Source: Hyphomicrobiaceae bacterium (GTDB taxonomy: Bacteria; Pseudomonadota; Alphaproteobacteria; Rhizobiales; Hyphomicrobiaceae). From it: 44,642 nt of DNA. The position numbers and the translations under genes are program-made. The stretch covers positions 1 to 44,642 of the forward strand of contig WBUN01000039.1 of assembly GCA_008933705.1 (NCBI GenBank), written 5' to 3'. The notes under the pieces are model-generated. The model ran no database searches and was not told the DNA's origin. It was given only the letters and a program-made list of their open reading frames with translations. Position 1 is the first letter of the stretch. Each line of letters begins with the position of its first letter. Of the stretch, positions 1-7,515 are shown piece by piece.

Positions 1-141
1 GCGCACCTTCCGGCCCTCCATGTAGCCGTCGATCGGCGGCGCGACGAAGCCCGACTGCTGGCGGGCGGACAGCACGAACCAGCCGATCGCCACGGCGACC
101 ACGCCCGTGACCACCAGGTTCCTGACCTAACTCGTGTGCAT
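1..141 (-). pseudogene. N-terminal fragment of a membrane-anchored protein, possibly HlyD-like
   Basis: A good Shine-Dalgarno (GGAGGT) precedes an ATG at 141, but the frame reads MHTS and then meets TAG at 129-127. After the stop the same frame stays open to the window edge and encodes a single transmembrane segment (VVTGVVAVAIGWFVL) followed by a stretch with PPIDGYMEGRKVR. A membrane anchor followed by a DGYxEG-type stretch resembles the start of HlyD/EmrA-type membrane fusion proteins; this is inference from a short fragment. It lies 37 nt downstream of the copper-domain remnant on the same strand, so it probably belonged to the same metal-efflux operon. Either the start is a later GTG or the gene is broken. 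Most of the gene is outside the window. Confidence 0.35.
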
Positions 142-178
142 GATGGACCTCCATCGATCGCAGCATCCGCGCGGCCGC

Positions 179-493
179 TCAAGGCTGCGCGGCGCCTTCG
201 AATCCGCGCTGCGCCATGACCTCGGCGATGCCGGCGGGATCGGCGCGGTCGGCGAAGTAGTCGACCCTGATCAGCCTGCTTGCGGGCTCGCCGTGCACCG
301 CCTCGACGCCGTCGAGCCGGTAGAGGGCATTGGCGATGGCCTCGACGCAGTGCTCGCAGTTGAGAGCCGGGATCGAGAAGACGGCGCTGGCGCGGCGGTC
401 GCGGCGGCGCCGCAAGGTGAGCACCCTGGCGCCCAAGGAGTTGGTCAGAACCGCGCTCACGCTGGCGGCCATGGCGATCATCGCCCATATCGG
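179..493 (-). pseudogene. Remnant of copper P-type ATPase C-terminus joined to an HMA metal-binding domain
   Basis: The frame opens just after a TGA at 496-494. Its first residues (PIWAMIAMAASVSAVLTNSL) look like the last transmembrane helix of CopA-type ATPases, which typically end in a SSVSVVxNALRLR-like segment. An arginine-rich linker follows, then a heavy-metal-associated fold with the metal site in IPALNCEHCVEAI (CxxC) and a terminal QRGFE. No ATPase catalytic part (DKTGT, TGD) is seen upstream, so only the tail is left. The HMA part could still make a roughly 65-residue chaperone-like protein if translated from ATG 481. The neighbouring membrane-anchored fragment on the same strand supports a former copper-export locus. 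The HMA assignment is firm; the ATPase-tail reading is likely. Confidence 0.6.
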
Positions 494-606
494 TCAGCCT
501 GGCCAGCGCAGTGAATGTTTTGTGCTGGAGCGTGTGCGTCCGACGGCTCGCACCGTCACGGACGCACTACCTGTGACATCGCTCCAACAGGGGTACGCGA
601 CCGTCG

Positions 607-686
607 ATGCGAGATCCTCGCAGAAACGCGCTCGGTTGCGCGCGATTCGCGCAAGAAAGCGACGAACTGTGCCGAGTTTGCAAGCA
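607..686. repeat. Partial copy of the asnC-iorA promoter region
   Basis: This stretch matches 19744-19823, the divergent promoter between the Lrp/AsnC gene and iorA, over 80 bases without gaps, with roughly 70 identical by eye. It begins at the position of the regulator start codon (ATG there, degraded here) and stops inside the operator: TGCAAGCA at 679-686 is kept while the right half-site TTGCA is missing. Both copies contain the 6-1-6 dyad GCGCGA-T-TCGCGC followed by AAGAA. No regulator or iorA coding sequence adjoins it. It lies just beyond the 3' end of the ammonia-lyase gene. Confidence 0.75.
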
Positions 687-702
687 GCCGAGGTTCTGGA
701 GG

Positions 703-2346
703 TTAGATTAAGTGCCTGCGCAAACTTTCGCGTACATCGGCCAGCGCATCATATAAGTGGCCGCGTCCCGCGATGTCGTTCATGAGCCCGCGCACCTTCG
801 TTTCGATAAATCCTTCGGTGTCGTTCCATACGAGGGGGCGATTGCCAACTGGCAATCCCGCGCCTGCCGCCTCGCGCGCTGCAAGGTAGAGGGAGCGCGT
901 CGGATGGGAGAGCACCCCACGAGCGTCATAGCTCCCGGCCACTGCGTGGCTCCGAAGCTCGACGGCCTGCACGCCGAATACGAGCGCATTGGCCAAGTAA
1001 TGTTCAAGAATGTCGAGCTGATCGCGAGCGAGATTGGCCGCGTTCATCGCTTGGCTGTTGATGTTCTGGTTGAACTGCTCCGCGTGCGTAGGAAAGCGGT
1101 CCGTGATCGATTGGCCGTGGTAGCTGATCAGCGGCATGAGCGCGTTGCACGATAGCTGAAGCGACTTCAAGCCCACGTTGATGCCGAGCGCCATATTGCC
1201 GGTGAGCGACGGATTGAGCCCGTAGTTGAACTCTGGCGTCACTAGCAATGCTATCTGCACATCGAGGTGCTTCGCTAGCATGCCGAGGTGATAGCGTAGG
1301 TTGTCCATAGCGATGCCCGTGTACTGGGCCAGGAAATTGCCGGTATGGAAGATCTCTCCTGTGTCGGGGTCGATAAGCGGATTGTCGTTGGCTGAATTAG
1401 CTTCGGTTTCGATCTGGCGCGCCGCGAGAGCAATGCCGTCGATGATCGGCCCTACAAACTGGGGCAGACAGCGCAGCGAATAGCGGTCCTGAATGAGGGT
1501 GCCCTTCCGGTGAGCGCGGTCGCCTGCCGCTTCGTCGCGTATGAGTTTTGAGCTCGCGAGCAGGGTCCGCATAGTCTCTGCCGTCCAGACCTGGCCGGGG
1601 TGCGACTTCACGGCGTGGATAAAGGGCTCGAACGACTGGCTGGTGGCGAGAAGCGCCTGGAGATAGAGGGCGTGGACACCGAGGGCAAGCGACGTCAGAT
1701 AGAAGGCGCGCTCAACACAATTGGCAGCGACACCCGTTGAGGCGGCTGTGCCGTTGCTAAGGGCGAGGCCTTCCTTTGGTTCGAGGGCGATCGGTTCAAG
1801 ACCCAGTCGGGTGAGGGCGGAGTGGGAATCCATCTCCTCACCGTTGAGGTCGACCTTGAATCCGGGATCGAGCCCCGTAATTGCTCCACCAATGTAGGCA
1901 AGTGGTGAAAGGTCGCCGCTAGCCCCAATGGAGCCGCGTTGGAAGACGTGCGGCGTCGCGCGCGCATTCAGAAAGCTCACGTATCGCTCGATGATCTCGA
2001 GCCGTATTCCCGACGCGCCTTTCATAAGCGAATTGGCGCGTAGAAGCATTGCCGCGCGCACGTCTGGCGTGGGAAGACGTGGACCAGCTGCCACCTTGTG
2101 GTGCCACAACGAAACGCGCTGCAGCTCCTTCAGCTTCTCGTTCGGAACCCGGTAGTCGGCCATGCCTCCATAGAGAGTAGTCACGCCATAGATTTGTTGG
2201 TCGGTTTCGAGCGCCTCCACGAGGCGCCGGCGCGACGCGTGCAGCCGCGCCAAGACTGCCGCGTCGTCTGTGATCTTGACGGGTGCCCCGTTAGCGACTG
2301 CCGCGATATCGCCTATCGTCAATCCGGCTCCGCGTACCGTGATCAT
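703..2346 (-). CDS. Aromatic amino acid ammonia-lyase (tyrosine/phenylalanine type)
   Basis: A 547-residue lyase of the MIO family, which removes ammonia from an aromatic amino acid to give a cinnamate-type acid. The MIO-forming Ala-Ser-Gly is at residues 142-144 in GSIGASGDLSPL, and the catalytic tyrosine is in QIYGVTTLYGG (Y53). The sequence follows cyanobacterial PAL closely (DVRAAMLLRAN, GLALSNGTA, DRFPTHAEQFNQNINSQ). It has Gln where histidine ammonia-lyases carry the active-site Glu, so hutH is unlikely. The substrate-selectivity pair is H82-H83: His at the first position is the tyrosine-selecting residue of Rhodobacter TAL, while the second is Leu in PAL and TAL. I predict tyrosine as substrate and p-coumarate as product. 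The gene is divergent from a truncated AsnC regulator across a shared operator. GAGGGAA lies upstream of ATG 2346. Confidence 0.88.
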   Translation of the reverse strand: MITVRGAGLTIGDIAAVANGAPVKITDDAAVLARLHASRRRLVEALETDQQIYGVTTLYGGMADYRVPNEKLKELQRVSLWHHKVAAGPRLPTPDVRAAMLLRANSLMKGASGIRLEIIERYVSFLNARATPHVFQRGSIGASGDLSPLAYIGGAITGLDPGFKVDLNGEEMDSHSALTRLGLEPIALEPKEGLALSNGTAASTGVAANCVERAFYLTSLALGVHALYLQALLATSQSFEPFIHAVKSHPGQVWTAETMRTLLASSKLIRDEAAGDRAHRKGTLIQDRYSLRCLPQFVGPIIDGIALAARQIETEANSANDNPLIDPDTGEIFHTGNFLAQYTGIAMDNLRYHLGMLAKHLDVQIALLVTPEFNYGLNPSLTGNMALGINVGLKSLQLSCNALMPLISYHGQSITDRFPTHAEQFNQNINSQAMNAANLARDQLDILEHYLANALVFGVQAVELRSHAVAGSYDARGVLSHPTRSLYLAAREAAGAGLPVGNRPLVWNDTEGFIETKVRGLMNDIAGRGHLYDALADVRESLRRHLI

Positions 2347-2418
2347 GGCGTATCCATTCCCTCGAATGTCGCGCCTCGTTCATGTTCCGAGACACCAATT
2401 AGGCTAACGCGTGGAGGC

Positions 2419-2433
2419 CGCAAATTGTTTGCA
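2419..2433. promoter_or_regulatory. Predicted AsnC-type operator upstream of the ammonia-lyase
   Basis: Read on the minus strand the site is TGCAA-ACAAT-TTGCG, with the same 5-5-5 layout as the sites before iorA and hpd. It is 72 nt from the start codon of the neighbouring AsnC remnant, against 71 nt in the other two. An overlapping dyad GCAAA-TTG-TTTGC sits at 2420-2432. The ammonia-lyase start codon is 73 nt further on, so the site could control that gene. This is a prediction from comparison inside the window. Confidence 0.55.
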
Positions 2434-2504
2434 AAAACACGCTCGTTTAGATGATCATGTGCACGATATCGTCTCCGGCATCCCAAGAGTCGCTCGAATC
2501 GTGC

Positions 2505-2628
2505 ATGGACATCGACCTCAAGCTTCTCGCGGCACTGCAGCATGGTGGCCGATCGACCAATTTTGATCTCGCCGATCGGGTCGGCCTATCGTATCCCTCC
2601 GGTGGAGCCGGTGGAGGCCGCCTTGCGG
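2505..2628 (+). pseudogene. Truncated Lrp/AsnC-family regulator
   Basis: From ATG 2505 the frame encodes MDIDLKLLAALQHGGRSTNF and continues to DLADRVGLS, the first half of an AsnC winged helix-turn-helix, very close to the intact regulator at 19179-19745 (MDGFDLKLLEALQQDGRLTN). Similarity stops after VGLS, in the middle of the HTH. The recognition helix and the whole ligand-binding RAM domain are missing, and an IS66 remnant starts about 40 bases later. The frame ends at 2642. It is divergent from the ammonia-lyase gene and was probably its specific regulator; as it stands it cannot bind DNA. Confidence 0.75.
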
Positions 2629-3060
2629 GTAAACGCCGCTAACGACTAGTCATACGCCTGGTCGTACGACTAGGCGCAAGGGCGATGGGCGGACGGGTCG
2701 AGATCATCACGGGGCCTGAGCGCCGACGGCGATGGAGCGAGGAGGAGAAGCTCCAACTGGTCGAGGAGGCATGCTGCCCTGGCTGCTCGGTGTCGCAAGT
2801 CGCACGACGGCGTGGCATCAACGCGAGCCAGCTGTTCGCGTGGCGCCGCCAGGCGCTGGCCAAGGGACTGATCAGCGAAAATCGCCCCGAGCCGACGGTT
2901 GCCTCGGCGCTGACATTCGCCCCGTCAACGTGACGGAGGAACCGGCCGCGGCGGGGTCCGGAGAGGAGGTGCGGCCGGCACGGCGACGGAAAGTACCCCG
3001 AGGCTCGACAATCATTGAGATCGAGCTCAAGGGCGGTGATCGCGTGCGTGTGACCGCATG
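2629..3060 (+). mobile_element. IS66-family remnant, left end
   Basis: The left end is placed at GTAAAC (2629), which fits the GTAA start of IS66 termini as I remember them. An imperfect inverted repeat follows before the first gene: CTAGTCATACG at 2646-2656 and CGTACGACTAG at 2663-2673. Only the accessory gene tnpA is recognisable; tnpB, the DDE transposase tnpC and the right end are absent. The right limit at about 3060 is where TnpA similarity ends. No matching terminus or target duplication was found. Confidence 0.6.
2685..3060 (+). pseudogene. tnpA: IS66 accessory protein TnpA, frameshifted and truncated
   Basis: The frame from ATG 2685 gives EIITGPERRRRWSEEEKLQL, then a helix-turn-helix (SVSQVARRRGINASQLFAWRRQ) typical of IS66 TnpA, and ends at 2933 in TFAPST. 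The family's C-terminal stretch (STIIEIELKGGDRVRV) continues in the next frame from about 2925. One missing base near 2925 (FAP then VNVTEEP) explains this. Similarity stops near 3055, before the usual last 20-30 residues. The protein cannot be functional as an intact TnpA. Confidence 0.75.
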
Positions 3061-3080
3061 CATCATAGGCGCGATCTCCG

Positions 3081-4034
3081 CTACGAGCCGCTGCGCCCCT
3101 TGGTAAGCCGTGCGACGCGCACCGTCTTGGTGCTCCAGAGCTTCATCCAGTCAGTCAAAAACTCGGCAAACGCCTCGGCGGCAGGTGGAATAGACCTGTG
3201 CGAGGGCCTGTAGAGGCTGACGTGGCGGATGATCTCTGGCTCGGTCACGTGCCGCATCGTCAATCCGAGAGGCCGGGCGGCGACGGCCACGTAGGCGGGA
3301 GACAACGTGGCCGCGATGCCCTGGGCGGCGATACCCAATGCGGTTGTGATGTTGTCGACGACATCGATGGGCACGATCGAGGTGTCCTCGGGGGCATTGC
3401 GATGCATGCGCGAGACGCTCACCTCGTGATCACGTCCGGCTGCGACGAGCGCGACGTTGCGCAGATCCTCCCATCGAACGACTTTTCTTGAAGCGAGCGG
3501 ATGCGTCGGCGCACACCACAGCACCCAGGGGCTGCTGAAGATCGGCTCGCGCACCACTGCGGGGTTCGGCGGCCGGTCGGGGCCCAGGGCAAGGTCAATA
3601 TCGCCGCTCGCGACACGATCGACCAACTGCTCGACCGGTACGTCTCGGATGTGGATGGCGACCTTTGGTGCGGTCCGCTTGAATGCACGTACGGCTGCCG
3701 GCAACGCCCGGCTTGCGAGGACCAGGGGCGCACCGATGCGGACCACGCCGGCGGCGCGATTGCGCACGTCCGCAGCTGACGATTCGGCAAGCTGCATGTG
3801 ACGAAGCACGCTTTGTGCCGGGCCAAGGAAATCGCGTCCTGAGCTCGAGAGCACCACGCGCCGCGTGCTGCGGTCGAAGAGGCGGAAGCCGACGGTCGCC
3901 TCCAGCTCAGCCACCAGCTGGCTGACCGCCGACGATGTGAGCGCCAGTCTCTCCCCGGCCGCGGCGAAGCTCAAGACATCTGCCACGGCCGCAAATGCCT
4001 CGAGCTGCCGGATGGTGATGCGGGCCAAAGCCAT
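3081..4034 (-). CDS. LysR-family transcriptional regulator
   Basis: A 317-residue protein with an N-terminal winged HTH (ITIRQLEAFAAVADVLSFAA, then SSAVSQLVAELEATVGFRLF) and a substrate-binding domain from about residue 90. The length is normal for the family. It is divergent from the homoprotocatechuate operon that begins about 120 nt away, the classic arrangement for a LysR activator of a catabolic operon, so the co-inducer may be a pathway intermediate; this is inferred from position only. The C-terminus (TKTVRVARLTKGRSGS) runs close to the IS66 remnant, so the last residues may have been altered by rearrangement. It is not an HpaR (MarR) or HpaA (AraC) regulator, the types known in enteric hpa clusters. 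Confidence 0.85.
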   Translation of the reverse strand: MALARITIRQLEAFAAVADVLSFAAAGERLALTSSAVSQLVAELEATVGFRLFDRSTRRVVLSSSGRDFLGPAQSVLRHMQLAESSAADVRNRAAGVVRIGAPLVLASRALPAAVRAFKRTAPKVAIHIRDVPVEQLVDRVASGDIDLALGPDRPPNPAVVREPIFSSPWVLWCAPTHPLASRKVVRWEDLRNVALVAAGRDHEVSVSRMHRNAPEDTSIVPIDVVDNITTALGIAAQGIAATLSPAYVAVAARPLGLTMRHVTEPEIIRHVSLYRPSHRSIPPAAEAFAEFLTDWMKLWSTKTVRVARLTKGRSGS

Positions 4035-4149
4035 CGACTATCAAGATTTCCTTATGGATTGCGCAGAATCGATCGCTTGTTGATCTGCGTCAAGCTCCGC
4101 AAAACTTGCGCAACCACGAGAGGCACTCTCAGCGCACACGCGAGCCGCC
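4035..4149. promoter_or_regulatory. Divergent promoter region between the LysR gene and hpaH
   Basis: This intergenic region has an imperfect dyad with arms TTGCGCA (4059-4065) and TGCGTCAA (4086-4093), and another TTGCGCA at 4106-4112. Such spaced dyads are typical LysR-type targets. No confident -35/-10 pair is visible. Confidence 0.35.
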
Positions 4150-4212
4150 CTGCTGAACCCTGCCCAACACCAATCCCTGGCCCGCGAGCTCGATGAGGCC
4201 GAGCGCAGCCGC

Positions 4213-4953
4213 GTGCAGATTGAGCAGGTCTCGAAGCGCCATTCCGACATGACGATCGATGACAGCTACGCCATCCAGCGGGCATGGGTCGCCCTCAAGA
4301 GAGCGAGGGGACGCCGGATCATTGGTCACAAGATCGGTCTTACCTCGCGGGCGATGCAGCTCGCGTCCCAGATCACCGAGCCCGACTTCGGCGTCCTGCT
4401 CGATGACATGGTGATCGCCGACGCCAGCTCAGTCAGGACTGACAGGTTCGTCGTTCCCCGCCTCGAGGTGGAGTTTGCTTTCGTTCTGGCGAAGCCGCTC
4501 AAGGGCCCCAGCGTGACGCTTCCGCAGGTCCTCAACGCCACCGACCATGTCGTGCCGGTGCTTGAGCTGATCGACGCCCGTATCGAGCAGGTCGACCGCG
4601 AAACCAAGGCCCCGCGCAAGGTACTAGACACCATTGCCGACAACGCCGCCAATGCCGCCATCATCATGGGAAGCCGGCCGATGCGGCCCGACGCGGTCGA
4701 CTGGCGCTGGGCCGGTGCCCTGCTCTTCAAGAACGGCGTGATCGAGGAAACGGGTCTCGGTGCCGCCGTGCTCAATCATCCCGGCAACGGCATCGTGTGG
4801 CTCGCCAACAAGCTCGCGGCCTACGACGAGGGACTCGAGGCGGGCGAAATCGTTCTCGGCGGTTCGTTTACCCGACCTGTGCCATGCGCCGCAGGCGACA
4901 CCTTTCACGCTGATTACGGGCCGCTCGGCTCGATCTCGCTGCATTTCTCCTGA
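4213..4953 (+). CDS. hpaH: 2-oxo-hept-4-ene-1,7-dioate hydratase
   Basis: Member of the HpaH/MhpD hydratase family within the FAH fold. It adds water to 2-oxohept-4-enedioate late in homoprotocatechuate meta-cleavage. Seen: [51 protein letters not shown] (metal-binding acidic residues) and the C-terminal [20 protein letters not shown]. The only usual start is GTG 4213, but the family's N-terminal helix ([18 protein letters not shown]) is encoded upstream, back to a CTG-CTG pair at 4150-4155. No ATG, GTG or TTG covers it, so the true start may be CTG or a mutated ATG. It is the first gene of the operon, followed after 14 nt by the metallo-hydrolase. Confidence 0.85.
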   Translation: MQIEQVSKRHSDMTIDDSYAIQRAWVALKRARGRRIIGHKIGLTSRAMQLASQITEPDFGVLLDDMVIADASSVRTDRFVVPRLEVEFAFVLAKPLKGPSVTLPQVLNATDHVVPVLELIDARIEQVDRETKAPRKVLDTIADNAANAAIIMGSRPMRPDAVDWRWAGALLFKNGVIEETGLGAAVLNHPGNGIVWLANKLAAYDEGLEAGEIVLGGSFTRPVPCAAGDTFHADYGPLGSISLHFS

Positions 4954-4967
4954 GGGATGTGACAGCC

Positions 4968-5951
4968 ATGAATGACTTTTGCCGCGTACCGCTTGCCGCC
5001 GCCTTGCTTACTCAAATGGCCGTCGGCACCGTGGCGCAGACGCCATCCGAGGCCGGGCCGCCGCTGACGACCCGATGCGAGTCGGCTCCGATCACGGCCG
5101 CCTTCGCCAAGTTCGGCGAGACAGGCCGGATGCCGTCCGACCTGGGCGCGTTCCTCGCCAATGCGCCACTTCAGCGGATCGAGCCCTATAAGGCGTTCGA
5201 CAACGTCTATTACGTGGGCATCTGCTGGGTCTCGGCGTGGCTCATAACATCGCCCGCAGGGCACATCCTGATCGATACGCTCTACGGCGAATACACCGAT
5301 CGACTTCTGGCCAACATCCGCGAAGTTGGTCTCGACCCGAAGGACATCAAGCTCGTCGTCGTCACGCATGGCCACTTCGACCACGCTGGCGGCGTGACCA
5401 AGCTCAAGTCGGAGCTCGATCCAAAGACGCGATTCGCGATGACGCGCGAGGGCTGGCGCGAAGCCCAGGAGGATGCAGCGGCCAGGCGGCCGTTCCCCTG
5501 GACGATGATTGAGCCGGATATCGTTCTCGCCGACGGCCAGAGGTTGACCTACGGCGGTGTAACTATCCAGGCGTTCGAGACGCCAGGCCACACTATGGGC
5601 ACCGCCTCGTTCGCATTCGACGTCCGAGACGGCGCCAGGACCTACCGCGCGTTTACAGTCGGTGGGCTCGGGCTGAATGCCATCCGCGGGCCGGAGCAGG
5701 TGGAGGCCTTCATCGCCAGCGTCAAGCGCATCCGCGCCCTGACCGAGGCGCCTTTGCAACCGATCCAATTGCATTTGACGACACATGGCTTCTCGACCGG
5801 CCTGACGGAGGCCAAGGAGCTTCTGAAGACGTGCAAGCCCGGCGATCCGCACCCGCTGATCGATCTCGCCGGTTTCCGCAGGCAGCTCGACGGGCTGCAG
5901 GCGGGAGCGGAGAAGCGCCTCATCATCGAGCGGCAAAAAAGGAAGGGCTGA
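4968..5951 (+). CDS. Exported metallo-beta-lactamase-fold hydrolase
   Basis: A protein of about 327 residues with a probable signal peptide (FCRVPLAAALLTQMAVGTVAQ), so it likely acts in the periplasm. The zinc-binding signature HGHFDH is at residues 134-139, with further candidate ligands in FETPGHTMG and LTTHGF, as in subclass B3-like enzymes. ATG 4968 is chosen because a GAGGGA lies upstream; GTG 4959 is an alternative. It sits between hpaH and hpaE on the same strand, which is not part of the described hpa pathway. Its substrate is unknown: a lactone or ester precursor of the aromatic acid is possible, and antibiotic hydrolysis cannot be judged from the sequence. Confidence 0.82.
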   Translation: MNDFCRVPLAAALLTQMAVGTVAQTPSEAGPPLTTRCESAPITAAFAKFGETGRMPSDLGAFLANAPLQRIEPYKAFDNVYYVGICWVSAWLITSPAGHILIDTLYGEYTDRLLANIREVGLDPKDIKLVVVTHGHFDHAGGVTKLKSELDPKTRFAMTREGWREAQEDAAARRPFPWTMIEPDIVLADGQRLTYGGVTIQAFETPGHTMGTASFAFDVRDGARTYRAFTVGGLGLNAIRGPEQVEAFIASVKRIRALTEAPLQPIQLHLTTHGFSTGLTEAKELLKTCKPGDPHPLIDLAGFRRQLDGLQAGAEKRLIIERQKRKG

Positions 5952-6025
5952 GCGGCAGCCGCGAACGCTCGTCGGCCCTCACAGAGCAATGCCGTTCGCA
6001 TTCTTACTACAGGGATGAAGCTGCC

Positions 6026-7498
6026 ATGAGCCGATTGCTCGAAGTTGCGGGCGTTGCCGTCTCTCCCCATCACTATATCGGCGGACAGCGTGTGCCCTCG
6101 CCGGAGCGTTTCGATCTGTCGAGCCCGATCGACCAACAGTCTCTCGGCAGCATTGCCGAGGGGCTGGCCGAGCACGTCGACAGCGCGATCGTCGCGGCTC
6201 AGCGTGCCTTCCCTGGTTGGAGCAAGCTTACCGCAGCTGAGCGCAAGACATATCTCGACCGCTTCGCGGCAGAGATCGGCAAGCGCGCCGACGATTTCTG
6301 CCGCCTCGAAAGCACGGATGCGGGCGTGCTTCTCTCCCGCATGCGCCACGGCGTGGTGCCGCGCGCCATGCTTAACATCACCTATTTCGCCGAGCACGCG
6401 CTGACCCTTCAGGAGCGGGCGATCGACACCGACCAGGCCCACCACATCGTGCGGCACGACCCTGCCGGCGTGGCCGTGATCATCACGCCATGGAACTCGC
6501 CGTTGATGCTCACCACGTGGAAGCTCGGCCCCGCGCTCGCGGCCGGCAACACGGCGATCGTCAAGCCGCCGGAGTGGGCGCCCTTAACGTGCTCTCTGCT
6601 GGCCGACTGTGCAGATGCGGCCGAACTTCCTCCAGGCGTGCTCAATATCGTGCAGGGCAGCGGCGCTGGAACCGGTGCGAAACTGGTCGGCGATCCGCGC
6701 ATCGCGCGCATCTCGTTCACCGGCTCGGTGCCGACGGCGCGGCTGATTGCGCAGGCGGCCGGTGCCAACCTGGTGCCGTGCAGTCTCGAGCTCGGCGGCA
6801 AGTCGCCTTTCATCGTGCTCGATGATGCCGATCTCGACGGCGCTGCCACAACCGCGGCACTGATGTATCGCAACGCCGGCCAAGTCTGTCTCGCGGGGAC
6901 GCGTCTCCTTGTCCACGAGAATGTGCTTGAGACCTTCGTCGCCATCATGGGCGGCTACGTCGAAAAACTGAGGATCGGCGATCCGCGGGATGAGGCGACC
7001 GAGATCGGGCCCATCATCCATCAGCGCCAGGTAGAGCGCGTCAAAGGTTTCGTAGATCGTGCCGTGGCGGGCGGGGCAAAGGTGCTCTGGGGCGGCGGCC
7101 TGCACAAGTTCGGCAAGCAGTACTTCCAGCCGACGCTGATCACAAATGTCCGGCAGAACGATGAGATCGTGCAGAACGAGGTCTTCGGCCCCGTCCTCAC
7201 GCTGCAGACCTTCGCGAGCGACGACGAGGCTGTTCTGCTGGCCAACGGCACAGACTACGGGCTCGGTGGCGTCTGCTACGGCGAGACGGCGCACGCCACG
7301 GCCGTCGCCGAGCGCGTCGAGACCGGCTTCATTTGGGTCAACAGCTTCGGGATTCGCGACCTTGCCGCGCCCTTCGGCGGCATCAAGCGCTCAGGCATCG
7401 GCCGCGAGGGCGGTGACTGGAGCTTCGAGTTCTTCTCGAACGTCAAGGACGTCGTCGTTCCGAAGAAGCCGTTCCGCGCCAGTTTCAGTCATCGTTGA
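6026..7498 (+). CDS. hpaE: 5-carboxymethyl-2-hydroxymuconate semialdehyde dehydrogenase
   Basis: A 490-residue NAD(P)-dependent aldehyde dehydrogenase. It oxidises the semialdehyde formed by HpaD ring cleavage. The family landmarks are present: the Rossmann-side motif FTGSVPTARLI, the general base in LELGGKSPF (E255), the catalytic cysteine in NAGQVCLAGTR (C288), and NEVFGPVL and PFGGIKRSGIGREGG near the C-terminus. ATG 6026 is chosen: AGGGATGAAG lies just upstream, and the residues encoded further upstream do not resemble the family. The assignment to HpaE rather than another aldehyde dehydrogenase rests on the next two genes, hpaD and hpaG, which follow within 18 and 11 nt. Confidence 0.88.
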   Translation: MSRLLEVAGVAVSPHHYIGGQRVPSPERFDLSSPIDQQSLGSIAEGLAEHVDSAIVAAQRAFPGWSKLTAAERKTYLDRFAAEIGKRADDFCRLESTDAGVLLSRMRHGVVPRAMLNITYFAEHALTLQERAIDTDQAHHIVRHDPAGVAVIITPWNSPLMLTTWKLGPALAAGNTAIVKPPEWAPLTCSLLADCADAAELPPGVLNIVQGSGAGTGAKLVGDPRIARISFTGSVPTARLIAQAAGANLVPCSLELGGKSPFIVLDDADLDGAATTAALMYRNAGQVCLAGTRLLVHENVLETFVAIMGGYVEKLRIGDPRDEATEIGPIIHQRQVERVKGFVDRAVAGGAKVLWGGGLHKFGKQYFQPTLITNVRQNDEIVQNEVFGPVLTLQTFASDDEAVLLANGTDYGLGGVCYGETAHATAVAERVETGFIWVNSFGIRDLAAPFGGIKRSGIGREGGDWSFEFFSNVKDVVVPKKPFRASFSHR

Positions 7499-7515
7499 CA
7501 AAGGAGAACGCTACC

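Noticed and set aside
703-2346. Histidine ammonia-lyase (hutH)
   Set aside because: Gln replaces the HAL active-site Glu in the AEQFNQNINSQ region, overall similarity is to PAL, and no other hut gene is near.
4914-5936. A 340-codon open frame on the minus strand
   Set aside because: Antisense to the metallo-hydrolase with signal peptide and HGHFDH; no recognisable domain.
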